Shown one piece after another: positions 33,334 to 43,745 of a stretch of DNA of 64,000 nucleotides (its first letter is position 1; each line of letters starts with the position of its first letter). A program made the position numbers and the translations under genes. The notes below the pieces were generated by a model. The model saw only the letters and a program-made list of their open reading frames with translations, was not told the DNA's origin and did no database searches. The stretch is from NCBI GenBank assembly GCA_922989275.2, contig OV277867.1, positions 37,192,070 to 37,256,069 of the forward strand, read 5' to 3'. The DNA comes from Gari tellinella. Taxonomy: Eukaryota > Mollusca > Bivalvia > Cardiida > Psammobiidae.

Positions 33334-33873
33334 TTAATACAAAAGATTCTGTATTTATCTTTAAAATCCAGTCCTTGTCGTTAGACCGGAGACAATGAAA
33401 TAATGGAATGAACGGAACATCGCTTGGATCCTGATAAGACTTTGATACATTCTGCGTTGATTAGGATCCAAATTCGTTTCAACCAGCATTTTGTAACTCA
33501 TTCATCCCGGAAACATGAAATACAATTCGGAGACATGGTGGAAAACTCAATACATCTTATTACAGTTCCAGTTAAGTGCAGCCGAATTATGACTGTATAT
33601 GACTTTAGGACCCAACTGATCTGTGTCCTAATTGTTTGCATACTAATGCAAAACGTACAATGTTCATAAATGACGAGTATACGCATCAGTAGCGTTGAAT
33701 ATGTTAAGTAACAGACAAGTGGGATAAGGTAAAAATAACAGGTCTAGTAGAATAAGGTTACACTGTGATTTTGTAAAAAAGTGCACTGAAGGGCATTAAG
33801 TCCATAATTATGCATGGAATAGATTAATCATCTTGCTAAATAATGATAGCACTGCTAGTGTCACAGCAATTTA

Positions 33874-34111
33874 CAGTAGAGAAAACATTAGTCTAGTCCG
33901 TTCCAATGCAATTGAAACGGAAACGCAATGCATTGACATGTAAAAAAATGACAACCTTCTGACAATTCTGATGTTAAATTTGATACGAATGTCAACATGC
34001 TTGGATCCTGATCAGACACCGGGTGACCCGGCATCCATCTGGCTTCAACCTTAAATAGTTTAATTGTCAACGCGTTTATCAGAAAATAATAAATCAAATG
34101 TTTTCTCCGCA
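33874..34111. repeat. Family A MITE, diverged
   Basis: Starts CAGTAGAGAAAACATTAGTC and ends TGTTTTCTCCGCAATA. The core near 33998-34050 is damaged (CATGCTTGGATCCTGATCAG ACACCGGGTGACCCGGC). Inside are the family A words AACGGAAACGCAATGC and CAACGCGTTTATC. Confidence 0.6.
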
Positions 34112-34349
34112 ATATATATCGCAAGGTCTTAGCGACATTTCCTATTTTAATTGTTATTGACAAGCAAGACATTTGTCGCTTGGAGACATATACTTGTGTC
34201 TGAACTATAATAGATACACTCCCATAATAATCTTTATGAATTAATATTTTGGTAAACTACCTGAAGGTAAACAATCCACGCACGAGATTTAACTGAGTTT
34301 CTGAAATACGCTGTTGGCAAATATCGATCCTAGTAGTCACAGGACATAA

Positions 34350-34559
34350 CCTTTTCATGATCAAATATATCGTGAGATTTTCACCCCGTTACTACCATAT
34401 TGTCGTCTGCTTCAATATTGTCGTCTGCAATATTGTTTTAAACTTCGATTTAAGGCAGTATAACTGACGTATTTTAAACAAGTGGCATGCTATTTTGATC
34501 CTATTCCGGCTCAAAAAATATTGCAAATGCGCTTTTTGACGCCATTGAGTGTGAAAGAA
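34350..34559 (-). repeat. Family E MITE, diverged
   Basis: Inverted copy: CCTTTTCATGATCAAATATA on the left, ATTGTCGTCTGCTTCAATAT in the body, and TTTGACGCCATTGAGTGTGA AAGA before TTAA at 34560-34563. The palindrome is nearly lost. Confidence 0.55.
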
Positions 34560-34680
34560 TTAACTGGGTTATTTCGTTGACTGCTGGTCGTCTATTTGAT
34601 ACTTAACACATCACTAAGTATTTCAAAAATATAAATGAGTAGAAATATAACGATTTAAAAAAAAGCCTGCTAAGATTGTA

Positions 34681-34912
34681 CAGTGGATAATCTGTTATTC
34701 CTTCCCAATAAACGCGTTTACGCTAAAACTATTATTTGCAGTGCAAACAGTTTGGAGCCAGAACCCGGCGTCTGATCAGGCTCCAAACTGTTTGCCACCA
34801 AGATAAACATGAAATATCAGAATTGTCCAAAATTTGTTCTTTTCTACGTTTTAGTGTTTTGCGTTTACGTACGTTTGCGTTTAAACGGGAAAGAATAACA
34901 GATTCTCTACTG
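34681..34912. repeat. Family A MITE with partly deleted core
   Basis: Ends CAGTGGATAATCTGTTATTC and AACAGATTCTCTACTG, TA-flanked. The core reads GTTTGGAGCCAGAACCCGGC GTCTGATCAGGCTCC: the first inner arm is missing while the second is intact. Confidence 0.85.
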
Positions 34913-35160
34913 TAAGTGCAGAATAACAGTAAGAACTAAACCATCTTGAAGAATGTTTTCCGTTTATAATAAGCACATCTTCTATGACTTCAATTGAGTC
35001 TGAACACATACTCTATGCAAGTTTGACAGTACTTAAATCAGTACTTACAGTAGTTTTGTTCACTGTCAGTTTGAGTCGGATTATGGAATATTTACTTTTA
35101 TCAAAAACATTATTGTGACATCGGGCTTGCATATAGGATCTGTCATGAGTCGATGTTTAA

Positions 35161-36905
35161 CCCTCATCCGGACATTTGGGGTCCATTGGACCCCAACGGC
35201 TTAATTTTGCTAGAAAGAAGTAATTAGTCTAATGACGCTTATGACGTTATTAGACATTGTTCTTATGGCTGTTTTTGACATTTTTAGTGACATACGTACT
35301 AAATAAGTCAATTTGCATAGATTTTATTTTCACAGCCGGACCCCAGAATTCTAAAGGTTAATAAAATGTATTTCAGGCAATTTTAAAACCGTTTCTTGTT
35401 GTTTACAACTACAATAATGGCATTTATTGAATACTAGATAACCCCGATAATACTGTTCCTCAATTGAACATATAAATATATCTGTAATGATATTGTGATT
35501 GAGTTATTTCCCTTGGATATGATAACCCCGGAACTCGAACCGCGAGCCCGAGGGATTCACACTGTAAGGAACGAATACAATTCTTTCTGACCTCAAATTA
35601 TGCAAATGATTTCAAGATTCAAATGAGTGTACGGTATGATATTTGGTTCTGGTTCTTTCTGGAAGTTTCCATAGCAGTCATGGGCCACAATTGGTGAACT
35701 TGGCCTTTGACCTTGACCCTATTGAACGTTGGCCAACGAGGTCTGGTCGGTGGGTATTTAAGGCGTCTATTTCAATGTTTCATTGCCATATTTCAGTAGA
35801 TCAGATTCAACTATATAGCTACAGGGGAAGAAATACATACAACAGACAAACATGCTCCAATTAGGATGTTTGGCAAACGCTTGTTCAGCAGTGGCTATAC
35901 CTAATGTTTGATACAGTTTCTTGTTATTTCATTCATGAATCAAAATTAATGTAAAAGATAATGACCCCAGGAGTTTTTTTTAACCTCAAATCATAGTTCA
36001 TTACAGTGATACAAAAATCTGGTGTAGACCAGTGACCCAAAATGACAGTGGTTACACCTGTAACTGCGTCTAGGACACTATCATGCAGTTCATCAGACAT
36101 GTGATTATGTGAAGCAGACATAGTTGTGAGAACGTACTCAAGACATTGTGTTAGCAATTGATATTCAAAAACTCTTATATCTTTATCATTTGAAGTTATG
36201 CGTTTGTTACCTTCATTACATGTGTTTACCATACTTAGTTTTATCACAAATATTCGACATACCAGTCTCAGTTTCAGCGTTATGAATCCTACACGGAGCT
36301 AAGACATGCACGGTGACAGGTCAAATAAATTGGACAACTATTGCCATAAACTAATTGGAAGCATAAACAAAGCTTAACAAATTGACGATATTGATCAGCT
36401 GGGAAGCTGTTTTGGTTACATATGTTCCACTAATAATGTTTTTAAATCAGTCGTGGTTAAATGTTGTATAGTAACCCAAGTTATTATGCACAAAAACTAT
36501 TTGGGGTCCACTGGACCCCAACCATATGTTTGTCATTTTCTTCTAAATATTCACATAGTTCAGTAAAAGATACACCATGTATGCTTTAAAAGGTATATCT
36601 AGTCATTAATATGTCCATATTTCCCCATCTGTATATTTTCTGCACAAGTTATTAGATAAAATTCGATTTTACAGCAAAACACTCAGCTTCTTATGTTACT
36701 ATGGTCATTGGTTGCCATGGTAACAGTGAGAGCAACGTCTCGGTTTTTATCATTACCATATAGCATAAACAGACCAATTTATAATGCTGCATCACTTATG
36801 TCACAAATGCCTATCTTGACTTAGAAAAATAACAAAAATGCACAATGGGGTCCAATGGACCCCAAAAGTCTCAAAATGGAAGTTTGTGCAAGGTCCGGAT
36901 GAGGG
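35161..36905. mobile_element. piggyBac-like non-autonomous element, 1745 bp
   Basis: Flanked by TTAA at 35157-35160 and 36906-36909, with perfect 13-bp ends CCCTCATCCGGAC and GTCCGGATGAGGG. Subterminal palindromes GGGGTCCATTGGACCCC (35178-35194) and GGGGTCCAATGGACCCC (36847-36863) flank it, and a third lies at 36503-36519. TTAA duplication and CCC ends are hallmarks of piggyBac. No DDD transposase is visible. The longest frame is a 104-codon minus ORF (35933-36247). The uninterrupted target survives as a paralogue at 50391-50445. Confidence 0.85.
35933..36247 (-). CDS. Unassigned ORF inside piggyBac-like element
   Basis: A 104-residue frame beginning MIKLSMVNTC with a stretch CLEYVLTTMSASHNHMSDEL followed by HDSVLDAVTGVTTVILG. 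It has a balanced, protein-like composition, unlike the AT-biased shadows elsewhere. I do not recognise it as a transposase part. It may be a remnant of the autonomous parent, a captured host exon, or chance. Confidence 0.25.
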   Translation of the reverse strand: MIKLSMVNTCNEGNKRITSNDKDIRVFEYQLLTQCLEYVLTTMSASHNHMSDELHDSVLDAVTGVTTVILGHWSTPDFCITVMNYDLRLKKTPGVIIFYINFDS

Positions 36906-37269
36906 TTAAGACAAGCTGATCTCAAACGAAACTAATAGTGACGTCATCAAACTGATTTCACACATGTTGAAGACAAGGATATTCATGATCGTTGTTTGCT
37001 ATAGAAAACAAGGGTAGTTATACACTAGAATTAATTTTCCGTTATTTCAACTGCTAAATTATAAATTATTTCAGCTTACAGTATGGGTAAGGAATTTTCC
37101 TTTGTTAAGTAGCTCTAAAATGAGTTAAAACTTATTACGTCATTAATGTTATATAGGAATTGTGAACCGTGAACTTTGTAGTGTGAAATCTGAAGTTTGT
37201 CGTGTAAATTATAAAGCATGAAATTCGAAGTGTGAATAATGAAGTTTGAACGCTATATAAAATAAACAT

Positions 37270-37378
37270 ATCCGTATTTCAGGCATGTTCGACTTAACCG
37301 AGCATGAAATAATGCAGTTATGTGTCGAACTATCAGATAGTTCGAATTAAGCGAGTTCTAGATATCGAAGTTCGACTG
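37270..37378. repeat. Family L MITE remnant
   Basis: GCATGTTCGACTTAACCGAG CATGAAATAATGC, then GTTCGAATTAAGCGAGTTCT and the end GATATCGAAGTTCGACTG with TA. Matches the right half of 57987-58180. Confidence 0.55.
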
Positions 37379-37500
37379 TATACTGCATAAAATATTAATA
37401 GCATATATATAGGAAGTGTGAAAGGTGAAATATGTATCCCACTGGCTGTATGTTTTCCGATCTCGTGTTTGAAAAGCTTGACGTCATGTAAATGTACATA

Positions 37501-37746
37501 CAGTGGAGAATCTGTTATTCTTTCCCGTTTAAACGCAAACGTACGCAAACGCAAAACACTAAAACGTAGAAAAGAACAACTTTTGGACAATTCTGATATT
37601 TCATGTTTATCTTGGTGGCAAACAGTTTGGAGCCTGATCAGACGCCGGGTTACCCGGCGTCTGATCTGGCTCAAAACTGTTTGCACTGCAAATAATAGTT
37701 TTAGCGTAAACGCGTTTATTGGGAAAGAATAACAGATTCTCCACTG
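37501..37746. repeat. Family A MITE, intact
   Basis: Ends CAGTGGAGAATCTGTTATTC and GAATAACAGATTCTCCACTG are perfect complements with TA on both sides. The core at about 37617-37684 is near-perfect. This is the best reference copy of the family. Overlapping frames on both strands (37333-37789) are shadows. Confidence 0.9.
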
Positions 37747-37993
37747 TATAACAAGTCCAAGTTATTGTTTGTGATGGCAAAGAGCTCACCTTTGTTTCTT
37801 TTCGAATATAAAATGTTTCTGAATATCAAATTATTGAAAGCAGTTTTTGTTTTTTATTTGTGAATTTTTAAGGCACAGTATCATTTTACAAATTATTGTT
37901 TCCGGTTTGCTAGAGAGCGATGTTTTTAGCTTATTTGACGTATTTGAAAGAGGCAGCAGATAACATACGCAAGCTCCCTTGAATTCAGGGTCA

Positions 37994-38134
37994 AAAGTTA
38001 CAAAGCTTTTGAGTTAAGTCTGAAATCGTTCTGAAAACATTTGATTGGTCAGCTTTGAGCTTTTTCTGAGAGCAAAAGCCAATTCTGATATAAATGCTTG
38101 AGTACGATTTCAAACTCAACTCAAAGGCTTGGCG
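37994..38134. repeat. Family M palindrome, diverged
   Basis: GAGTTAAGTCTGAAATCGTT, ATTTGATTGGTCAGCTTTGA, and the weak mirror AAATGCTTGAGTACGATTTC AAACTCAACTC. Related to 844-965 and 43535-43745. Confidence 0.55.
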
Positions 38135-38169
38135 CCTTGGCGCTAGCTGTTTGCGACATGTACGTCTCG

Positions 38170-38442
38170 TTTGTTTGTTTTGATTTTACGTCGCTTTCAA
38201 CAGTATTTCAGTCATATCGCAACGTCCAGCTAATTACAGGTGGAGGAAGACCCCAGAAGTCCTTTATGCACTGTTTAAGGCACAAATCGGCAACTGGGTA
38301 GAACCACCGACCTTCCGCAAGCCAATTGGAAGGCTTCCTCACATGAAAAATCCGAACGATCCTACTGGGATTCGAACTCACAGCGGTGAGGAGCTTAGTG
38401 ATGTAAGTCACAGTGACTATACCACTAGGTCACGGAGGCCCC
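38170..38442 (-). mobile_element. tRNA-derived SINE with 14-bp target duplication
   Basis: Minus orientation: the head starts at 38442 with GGGGCCTCCGTGACCTAGTG, containing an A box (TGACCTAGTGG) and a B box (GAGTTCGAATCCC near 38370). The body has TGAGGAAGCCTTCCAATTGG, then GGTCGGTGGTTCTACCCAG and GGGGTCTTCCTCCACC. The tail is rich in AAACAAACAAA. The duplication ACATGTACGTCTCG is exact at 38156-38169 and 38443-38456. From memory, the conserved body resembles the deeply conserved SINE domain (Nin/Meta type) found in molluscs. The ORFs at 38098-38411 are shadows. Confidence 0.9.
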
Positions 38443-38485
38443 ACATGTACGTCTCGATGTCAATACATCACTCTGTATCTTACTA

Positions 38486-38731
38486 CAGTGGAGAATACGT
38501 TATTCTTTCCCAATAAACGCGTTTACGCTAAAACTATTACTTATATTGCAAACAGTTTGGAGCCAGATCAGACACCGGTTTATCCTGCGTCTGATTAGGC
38601 TCCAAACTGTTTGCCACCAAGATAAACATGAATTATCAGATTTGTCCAAAATTTGCACTTTTCTACGTTTAAGTGCTTTGCGTTTGCGTACGTTTTCGTT
38701 TAAACGGGAAGGAATAACGTTTTCTCGACTG
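38486..38731. repeat. Family A MITE
   Basis: Starts CAGTGGAGAATACGTTATTC and ends AACGTTTTCTCGACTG, TA-flanked. The core has a mutated centre (GACACCGGTTTATCCTGCGT). It sits between the SINE and the 500-bp TIR element. Confidence 0.8.
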
Positions 38732-38752
38732 TAGCCTCATGCTATGTTTATA

Positions 38753-39252
38753 TGTTACAGGGATAACGTGTAATCTGGGAATACGTGTAATCCCTGAACA
38801 GTCAGGTATTTCACAAAACCATTAATCTCCCAGGAAAAAGGCGTAATGTTTAAGCTTTTCGTTGATTTGTTATAAGCATGGGAAGTTTCCTTTGGTTAAG
38901 GCAATGTATATAGACTTGTTTAGTTCATTAAGTTCAAAAGGCTATTAAATAGTTTGTTAGCCTTATTAACAAGACAGATGTATGGGTTTTTTAATTGTCA
39001 TGGCTTATATGCACTCTGTTTACTTATTTTATTCACTTGCGCGAGACAATATGTATGAAAGTTCATTAAACCATGCTATTTCAAGAAAGCATGATGCTTT
39101 AAACCAAAGAGAAATGTCTTGATAATACAAATATCTTTTTGATGATAAAAATGACATTCCATCAATTCCTTTGACCGCCCAGTGATAACGCGTAATCGTT
39201 AACAATTTCAGTCTTAACGCGTAATCCCTGATTGCAAGTTATCCCTGTAACA
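38753..39252. mobile_element. 500-bp TIR element, perfect 15-bp ends
   Basis: Ends TGTTACAGGGATAAC and GTTATCCCTGTAACA, with TATA-like sequence outside both. A subterminal word, ACGCGTAATC or ACGTGTAATC, occurs at least four times near the ends, as expected of transposase binding sites. No coding capacity. Superfamily unknown. Confidence 0.75.
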
Positions 39253-39715
39253 TATATATCGAGCTTCGATAGAATCATTTCTGACTGTATCTATCTAAAA
39301 ACAAGAATTTGTCATTATTTTAATAGAATGTTTGGCTAATTTGTTTGGGGAATTCGTTTGCAGCTTTCTAGGTTCTAATATTTGCAAATGTGATACAGTT
39401 TGGTTGAAGACAAGAATCCTGAATAGCTCAAGATTACTTGATACGCGTGATCTGATCTCGATCAAACTTTACAACCGTTTCATTATATGAGAAATAATGA
39501 ACATCGTATTTTTGCAGATACAACACAAGTGTGTTTAAAGTGTGCATAGTTTTTGAAATGCATCTTTTTTTAAGTTCAACCATGTAATCAACTAGGAGAG
39601 GAAAACACACTTGATTAATTCTTAGAGTATGCAAATAATGAACAAAAAGCTGCCCAGTTCTCTGGAGAGTAAACTGTCCCAGTATTTATTGAACCTTTTG
39701 CCCTGTACGTCTTAA

Positions 39716-39900
39716 CCCTCAGCATGCTAAAATTTCGTCTGCAAAAAGCAGTTAGCGGCAAAACTACTCAACATTGTTTATAATTTGGTATGTGAAATAA
39801 CGGACAATTATTTCTAGTGTTTATCAATTTCCAACCGCATTAGACGCCGAATTACTCGGCATCTGATTAGGATCCAAATGGTTTCCAACGTGTTAGACAA
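39716..39900. repeat. Decayed TTAA-type MITE
   Basis: TTAACCCTCAGCATGCTAAA starts it. The core remnant at 39830-39888 is TAGACGCCGAATTACTCGGC ATCTGATTAGGATCC. The right end is not clear. Confidence 0.5.
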
Positions 39901-40332
39901 ATTTGCCTGTGCGTAATCCTCAATGACTCCTGTGGCTTCTAGAGAGAAAACTGGACAAATTATATACTGTCATTTGAAACGTTGAAACCCATGGGAACGG
40001 CGTTAGTAACAAAAAGTAATCGAAGATTTCGCACATTTCAGATTTCATTTGATACAGCTACGACAGAACGGCCATATAGATGTGTATAGCCGAACATAAG
40101 AAACACTTGTTTGAATAGTTTAGTTGTTGGCTGTTCAACATTTCACCAAAATGTTTCTGTTTTGTAGTTGTAGTAAACTTTCCGTTCAAGATTCAATCAG
40201 ACGGTTAAGCAGAGCGGAAAGGTTATGTAGTCCTTCAACCATATCACTAAAACGTACGACGGCATATGTTTTATAAACAATTTAGATCCTGATCAAAATG
40301 TCAAAAAGGGCTAGGATTTAAAAATGATTTAA

Positions 40333-40576
40333 CCCTTTGAACCCTAGTCCCGCATATAGGCGTTCGTTTCAAACTGTGTACATGTGAATAGTACACTTGT
40401 TCTTTGCAAACAGTGAAGACCCTGATCAGAGGGCCCCGAAAGGAGCCTTCTGATCAGGGTCTTCACTGTTTGTCATAATGCCAAACATTGACAAAAACAA
40501 CACATAAAAGTCAGAAATGGATTAGACTTAAATGGAAACTGGAATTGTCCATTTAAAGTTTTAGGGAGGAAATAGT
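40333..40576 (+). repeat. Family G MITE
   Basis: TTAA at 40329-40332; starts CCCTTTGAACCCTAGTCCCG CATATAGGCG. The core at about 40406-40473 has CAGTGAAGACCCTGATCAGA with centre GGGCCCCGAAAGGAGCC and mirror. Ends near TTTTAGGGAGGAAATAGTTC, the right TTAA having mutated. Confidence 0.75.
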
Positions 40577-40637
40577 TCATGTAGCAGGACGATATTTGTA
40601 AACTAACAATTTTATTTTTATCGATGAAACGGATATA

Positions 40638-41011
40638 CAGTGATCCTTCCCTGCAACTACATCCGAAGGGAGACACAGCTTGTGTGTGTTGTTCGGAGGG
40701 AGTCGTCATAGGGATGGTGAATTAAGATTTAGCTTACATTTGCAAACAGCTTGAATCCAGATCAGACGCCGCGTCACGCGGCTTTTGATCAGGTTTCAAG
40801 CTGATTGTCACTCGTAATTATATTTATTCTTTCAAAATGTCCACTCATACATGTGTATGTAACGTTGTGTAAAACAGCAGAAGACCAGTTTGAGTAGACA
40901 AACTTGTAGTAGTAAAAACATTAGCCATAATTGTCCTGTTTAAGCGAACTGCGATAAGGTTCGTTATAAGTAGGGCGTCGTTGTTGGCGGGGTTGTAGCG
41001 AGGGAGGACTG
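40638..41011 (+). repeat. Family B MITE (TA-flanked)
   Basis: Starts CAGTGATCCTTCCCTGCAAC and ends GTAGCGAGGGAGGACTG. Core at about 40740-40808: GCTTGAATCCAGATCAGACG with centre CCGCGTCACGCGG. Lies about 60 bp after a family G copy and about 80 bp before another. Confidence 0.75.
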
Positions 41012-41091
41012 TACGACTGTTGACGTTACTATACCAATGAAGTATGGATAAAGGATGAATAAATATTAAGTTACTATATGGTAATGTTTAA

Positions 41092-41337
41092 CTCATTGAG
41101 TCCTAGTGACGCATATATGCGTTCTCTACATAAAGTTAACCTGTGAAGACTACACTTGTCTAATGCAAACAGTGAAGTCCCTGATTAGAGGGCTCCTGCA
41201 GGAGCCCTCCAAACAGGGACTTCACTGTTTGTCATTTTGTAATATATTATAAAAACAACCTTAAACAGTCTAATATGGACCAGCCTTTATTGTATTGTAA
41301 ACTTGAATTATCCGTCGAAGACTCAGGGGATAATGAG
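41092..41337 (+). repeat. Family G MITE (TTAA-flanked), intact
   Basis: TTAA at 41088-41091 and 41338-41341; ends CTCATTGAGTCC and GGATAATGAG. Core at about 41163-41230: CAGTGAAGTCCCTGATTAGA, centre GGGCTCCTGCAGGAGCCC, mirror. 246 bp. Confidence 0.8.
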
Positions 41338-41628
41338 TTAACACTGTCGTATACATGTACTACTGTCGTATACTTTATAGCCAGCGTAATGGATCCGGTG
41401 CATTGTTGTGCTTTGAATCATTATCCAAACGCCAGTTGAGTATTGTAGGGGTTTGAATATCTGGAATAAAATATCATTAGTGCCGATTACTGTAAATATT
41501 GCATGAAATTCAATTTGGACACAGCTTGGGACCAGATTAGACGGTCGTCCGGCCTCTAAATCAGGCTTAAACAGTTTGCGAATCAGTAAAGTTCGATGAT
41601 TAAATAAAGCGACCATTGTAACAGTGCT

Positions 41629-42050
41629 CCCTCTTTAGAGGATCGCAATTGGATTTAGCATAAATAATAGTAATTTGTAAATGTATGTCAAAAGCTTATA
41701 TAAATGGGTAAGCTTTAGTTTAGGATAAGAAATTTTGTTAAACATGCATTTAAAAAAAAAAAAGAAGCTCATGTTGGATTCGAACCCGTGACACGTAAAA
41801 TAATAAAACCCTTAGACAACTCGACTACGGGCTCTTTTTATCTATGGTATCGATTTAACGTACTTCAGTGTGTAGTGATGTAGAGAACATTATTCGGCTC
41901 GGGTTTATGTCTGATCCCGTGTTCAATTTCTGTAGAGAAGCAAAAACAACAACAATAACGGCGACTGGCGCTATAGAAAAACGATGGAAAATATCTAAAA
42001 ACCCAAGATTCGACGACCTTTTTGGACTGATCATATTCACAGCCATAAGG
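41629..42050 (-). mobile_element. Second copy of TIR element with tRNA-like segment
   Basis: Shares with 2734-3288 the block AATAGTAATTTGTAAAT on the left, the tRNA-like centre (minus, about 41770-41838) and the right block ATCGATTTAACGTACTTCAG to TTTTTGGACTGATCATATT. The left terminal repeat is eroded and the right terminus is missing. The frames 41855-42089 are shadows. Confidence 0.6.
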
Positions 42051-42519
42051 TCATCACATTTAAGCATTGATGGTCTGCTTTTATTCTAACTTTTCTTGCA
42101 TTTTAATTAAAGATCTTTTGGAACGAGTAGCAACTAATTTAGATCCTGATCAGACGCGGCATCTGAAAGGGATCCAATATGTTTGCACATAACCATTGTA
42201 CTCGAGTTAGGTAGTGGACTAGTAAAAACGAAAAAATCAATTTGAGTGGTTCTAATGATAATACAAAGAAAACAATGGCTGAAATTTGGATTGTCCTGTG
42301 GAGACCACTATTATGCATAAAATTAAGATATTGGATCGCAAGAATTTGAACTCGTGCTTGACAATGCATTGTGATTTAAATGAAACGTTTAATCAAGATA
42401 ACTATCTTCAGAGAAATTGTAAAATAAAACATGTGGGCGTGGCAAAAGTATTGTCCGATTAACCGAAACGTTAAGCAAACATTTACCTGCACTTTGTGCT
42501 GGCCGACAATCATCTCCAA

Positions 42520-42728
42520 TGCTACTTGCTGTGACGTCATCAATTTTAAACAATTGTCGTCTGCTCCTATTTCTAAACAACATGTTTCGGTATATTTACT
42601 TAAGAAATATTGAAACGAGTGTCAAACAGTTTGGATTCTGATCAGACGCCGCGTTAAGCGGCGTTTGATCAGGATGTCAACTGTTTGCAAATAACTACTG
42701 TACTCGGGGCAAGGCAGTGAGTGGGTTC
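42520..42728. repeat. Family E2 MITE, diverged
   Basis: Contains TGCTGTGACGTCATCAATTT, ATTGTCGTCTGCTCC, a core at 42622-42688 (GGATTCTGATCAGACGCCGC, centre GTTAAGC) and ends GGCAGTGAGTGGGTTCA. Ends have lost TTAA. Confidence 0.65.
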
Positions 42729-42969
42729 AGGATTAGTTGGATATTCAATTTTACAACGAAACCGTAATGATATTATAAATCTCCCGGTTTCTATATCTTA
42801 CTAACTAATCGAGTATTTTGTTTGCACGTACAGTACAACCACTCTGTTTTGACAACTGAATTGTTATTAATATTTTGGCTGAAAAACTTTCTGATTACTT
42901 TCATCTGGCGTTAAACTGTCACCAGTGTTTTATACAATCGGCATTTAATCAATCAGCCGTCCATATATA

Positions 42970-43215
42970 CAGTGGAGAATCTGTTATTCTTTCCCGTTTT
43001 TACGCAAACGTACGCAAACGCAAAACACTAAAACGTAGAAAAGTACAACTTTTGGACAATTCTGATAATTCATGTTTATCTTGGTGGCAAACGGTTTGGA
43101 GCCTGATCAGACGCCGGGTTACCCGGCGTCTGATCTGGCTCCAAACTGTTTGCACAGCAAATAATAGTTTTAACGTAAACGCGTTTATTGGGAAAGAAGA
43201 ACAGATTTTCCACTG
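42970..43215. repeat. Family A MITE, intact
   Basis: Ends CAGTGGAGAATCTGTTATTC and GAACAGATTTTCCACTG, TA-flanked. Core at about 43086-43154, centre CCGGGTTACCCGG. The 143-codon + frame 42875-43306, the longest in the window, reads straight through it and is a shadow. Confidence 0.85.
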
Positions 43216-43534
43216 TAGTTGTAAAATTAGAGAGGTTAGACTGTACAGTACTGAATACATTTTTACTTCCCATTTAAAAAGCAAACTACTGAACTATGTA
43301 AAATGACTGATTTTGTAGTTGTTTTGTTTTTTCTCTATTTTTTTCACTATTATCTAAAGGACAATCAGTTTGTTTTGAGCATTTTAAGACCCAGGGTTAC
43401 TCGGTGTCTGTCGCGGCTCCTAATTGTTTAGATACGAAAATAGATAAAAAAAAGCACAAACGCTTTTATTGAATGATAAGTTTGTCGTTTCCGTTGTTAG
43501 TGGAAGCAATACCAAACGCTAAAAGATGCTCGAA

Positions 43535-43745
43535 GGTTATCACGTTTTTTCGTTGAGTCTGAAGTCGTTCTCAAGCCTTTGATCAGTCAAATTTGATAGG
43601 CTCAAACCTGACCAATTAACTGATTGAGAACGGCTTGTGACACAAGGTTACAAAATGTTTGAATTGAGTCTGAGATTGTTCTCCAGCATTTGATTTGTCC
43701 GACTAGACTCCAATCTGACCAATGCAATGTTTGCGAACGACTTAA
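43535..43745. repeat. Family M palindromes, two adjacent
   Basis: GAGTCTGAAGTCGTTCTCAA GCCTTTGATCAGTCAAATTT with mirror TGAGAACGGCTTGTGAC, followed by a second unit GAGTCTGAGATTGTTCTCCA GCATTTGATTTGTC with mirror ACCAATGCAATGTTTGC. Confidence 0.55.

Noticed and set aside
33424..33669. Signal-peptide-like end (hydrophobic LICVLIVCILM) as possible first exon of the Ly6 gene
   Set aside because: It lies downstream of the last Ly6 exon and overlaps a decayed core palindrome (CTGATCTGTGTCC...TTGTTTGCA).
35521..35560. tRNA-like GGTTCGAGTTCC on the minus strand
   Set aside because: The B box has an inserted base and no A box or cloverleaf could be found at a suitable distance.
38753..38775. Resemblance of the ACAGGGATAAC end to the I-SceI homing site
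   Set aside because: Only part of the 18-bp site matches, and the sequence is explained as a terminal inverted repeat.
42875..43306. 143-codon + strand frame, the longest in the window, with arginine-rich stretch
   Set aside because: It reads straight through an intact family A MITE. The same peptide words appear from other copies (37418-37732, 23788-24063, 6625-6864) on both strands, so openness comes from repeat sequence, not coding.
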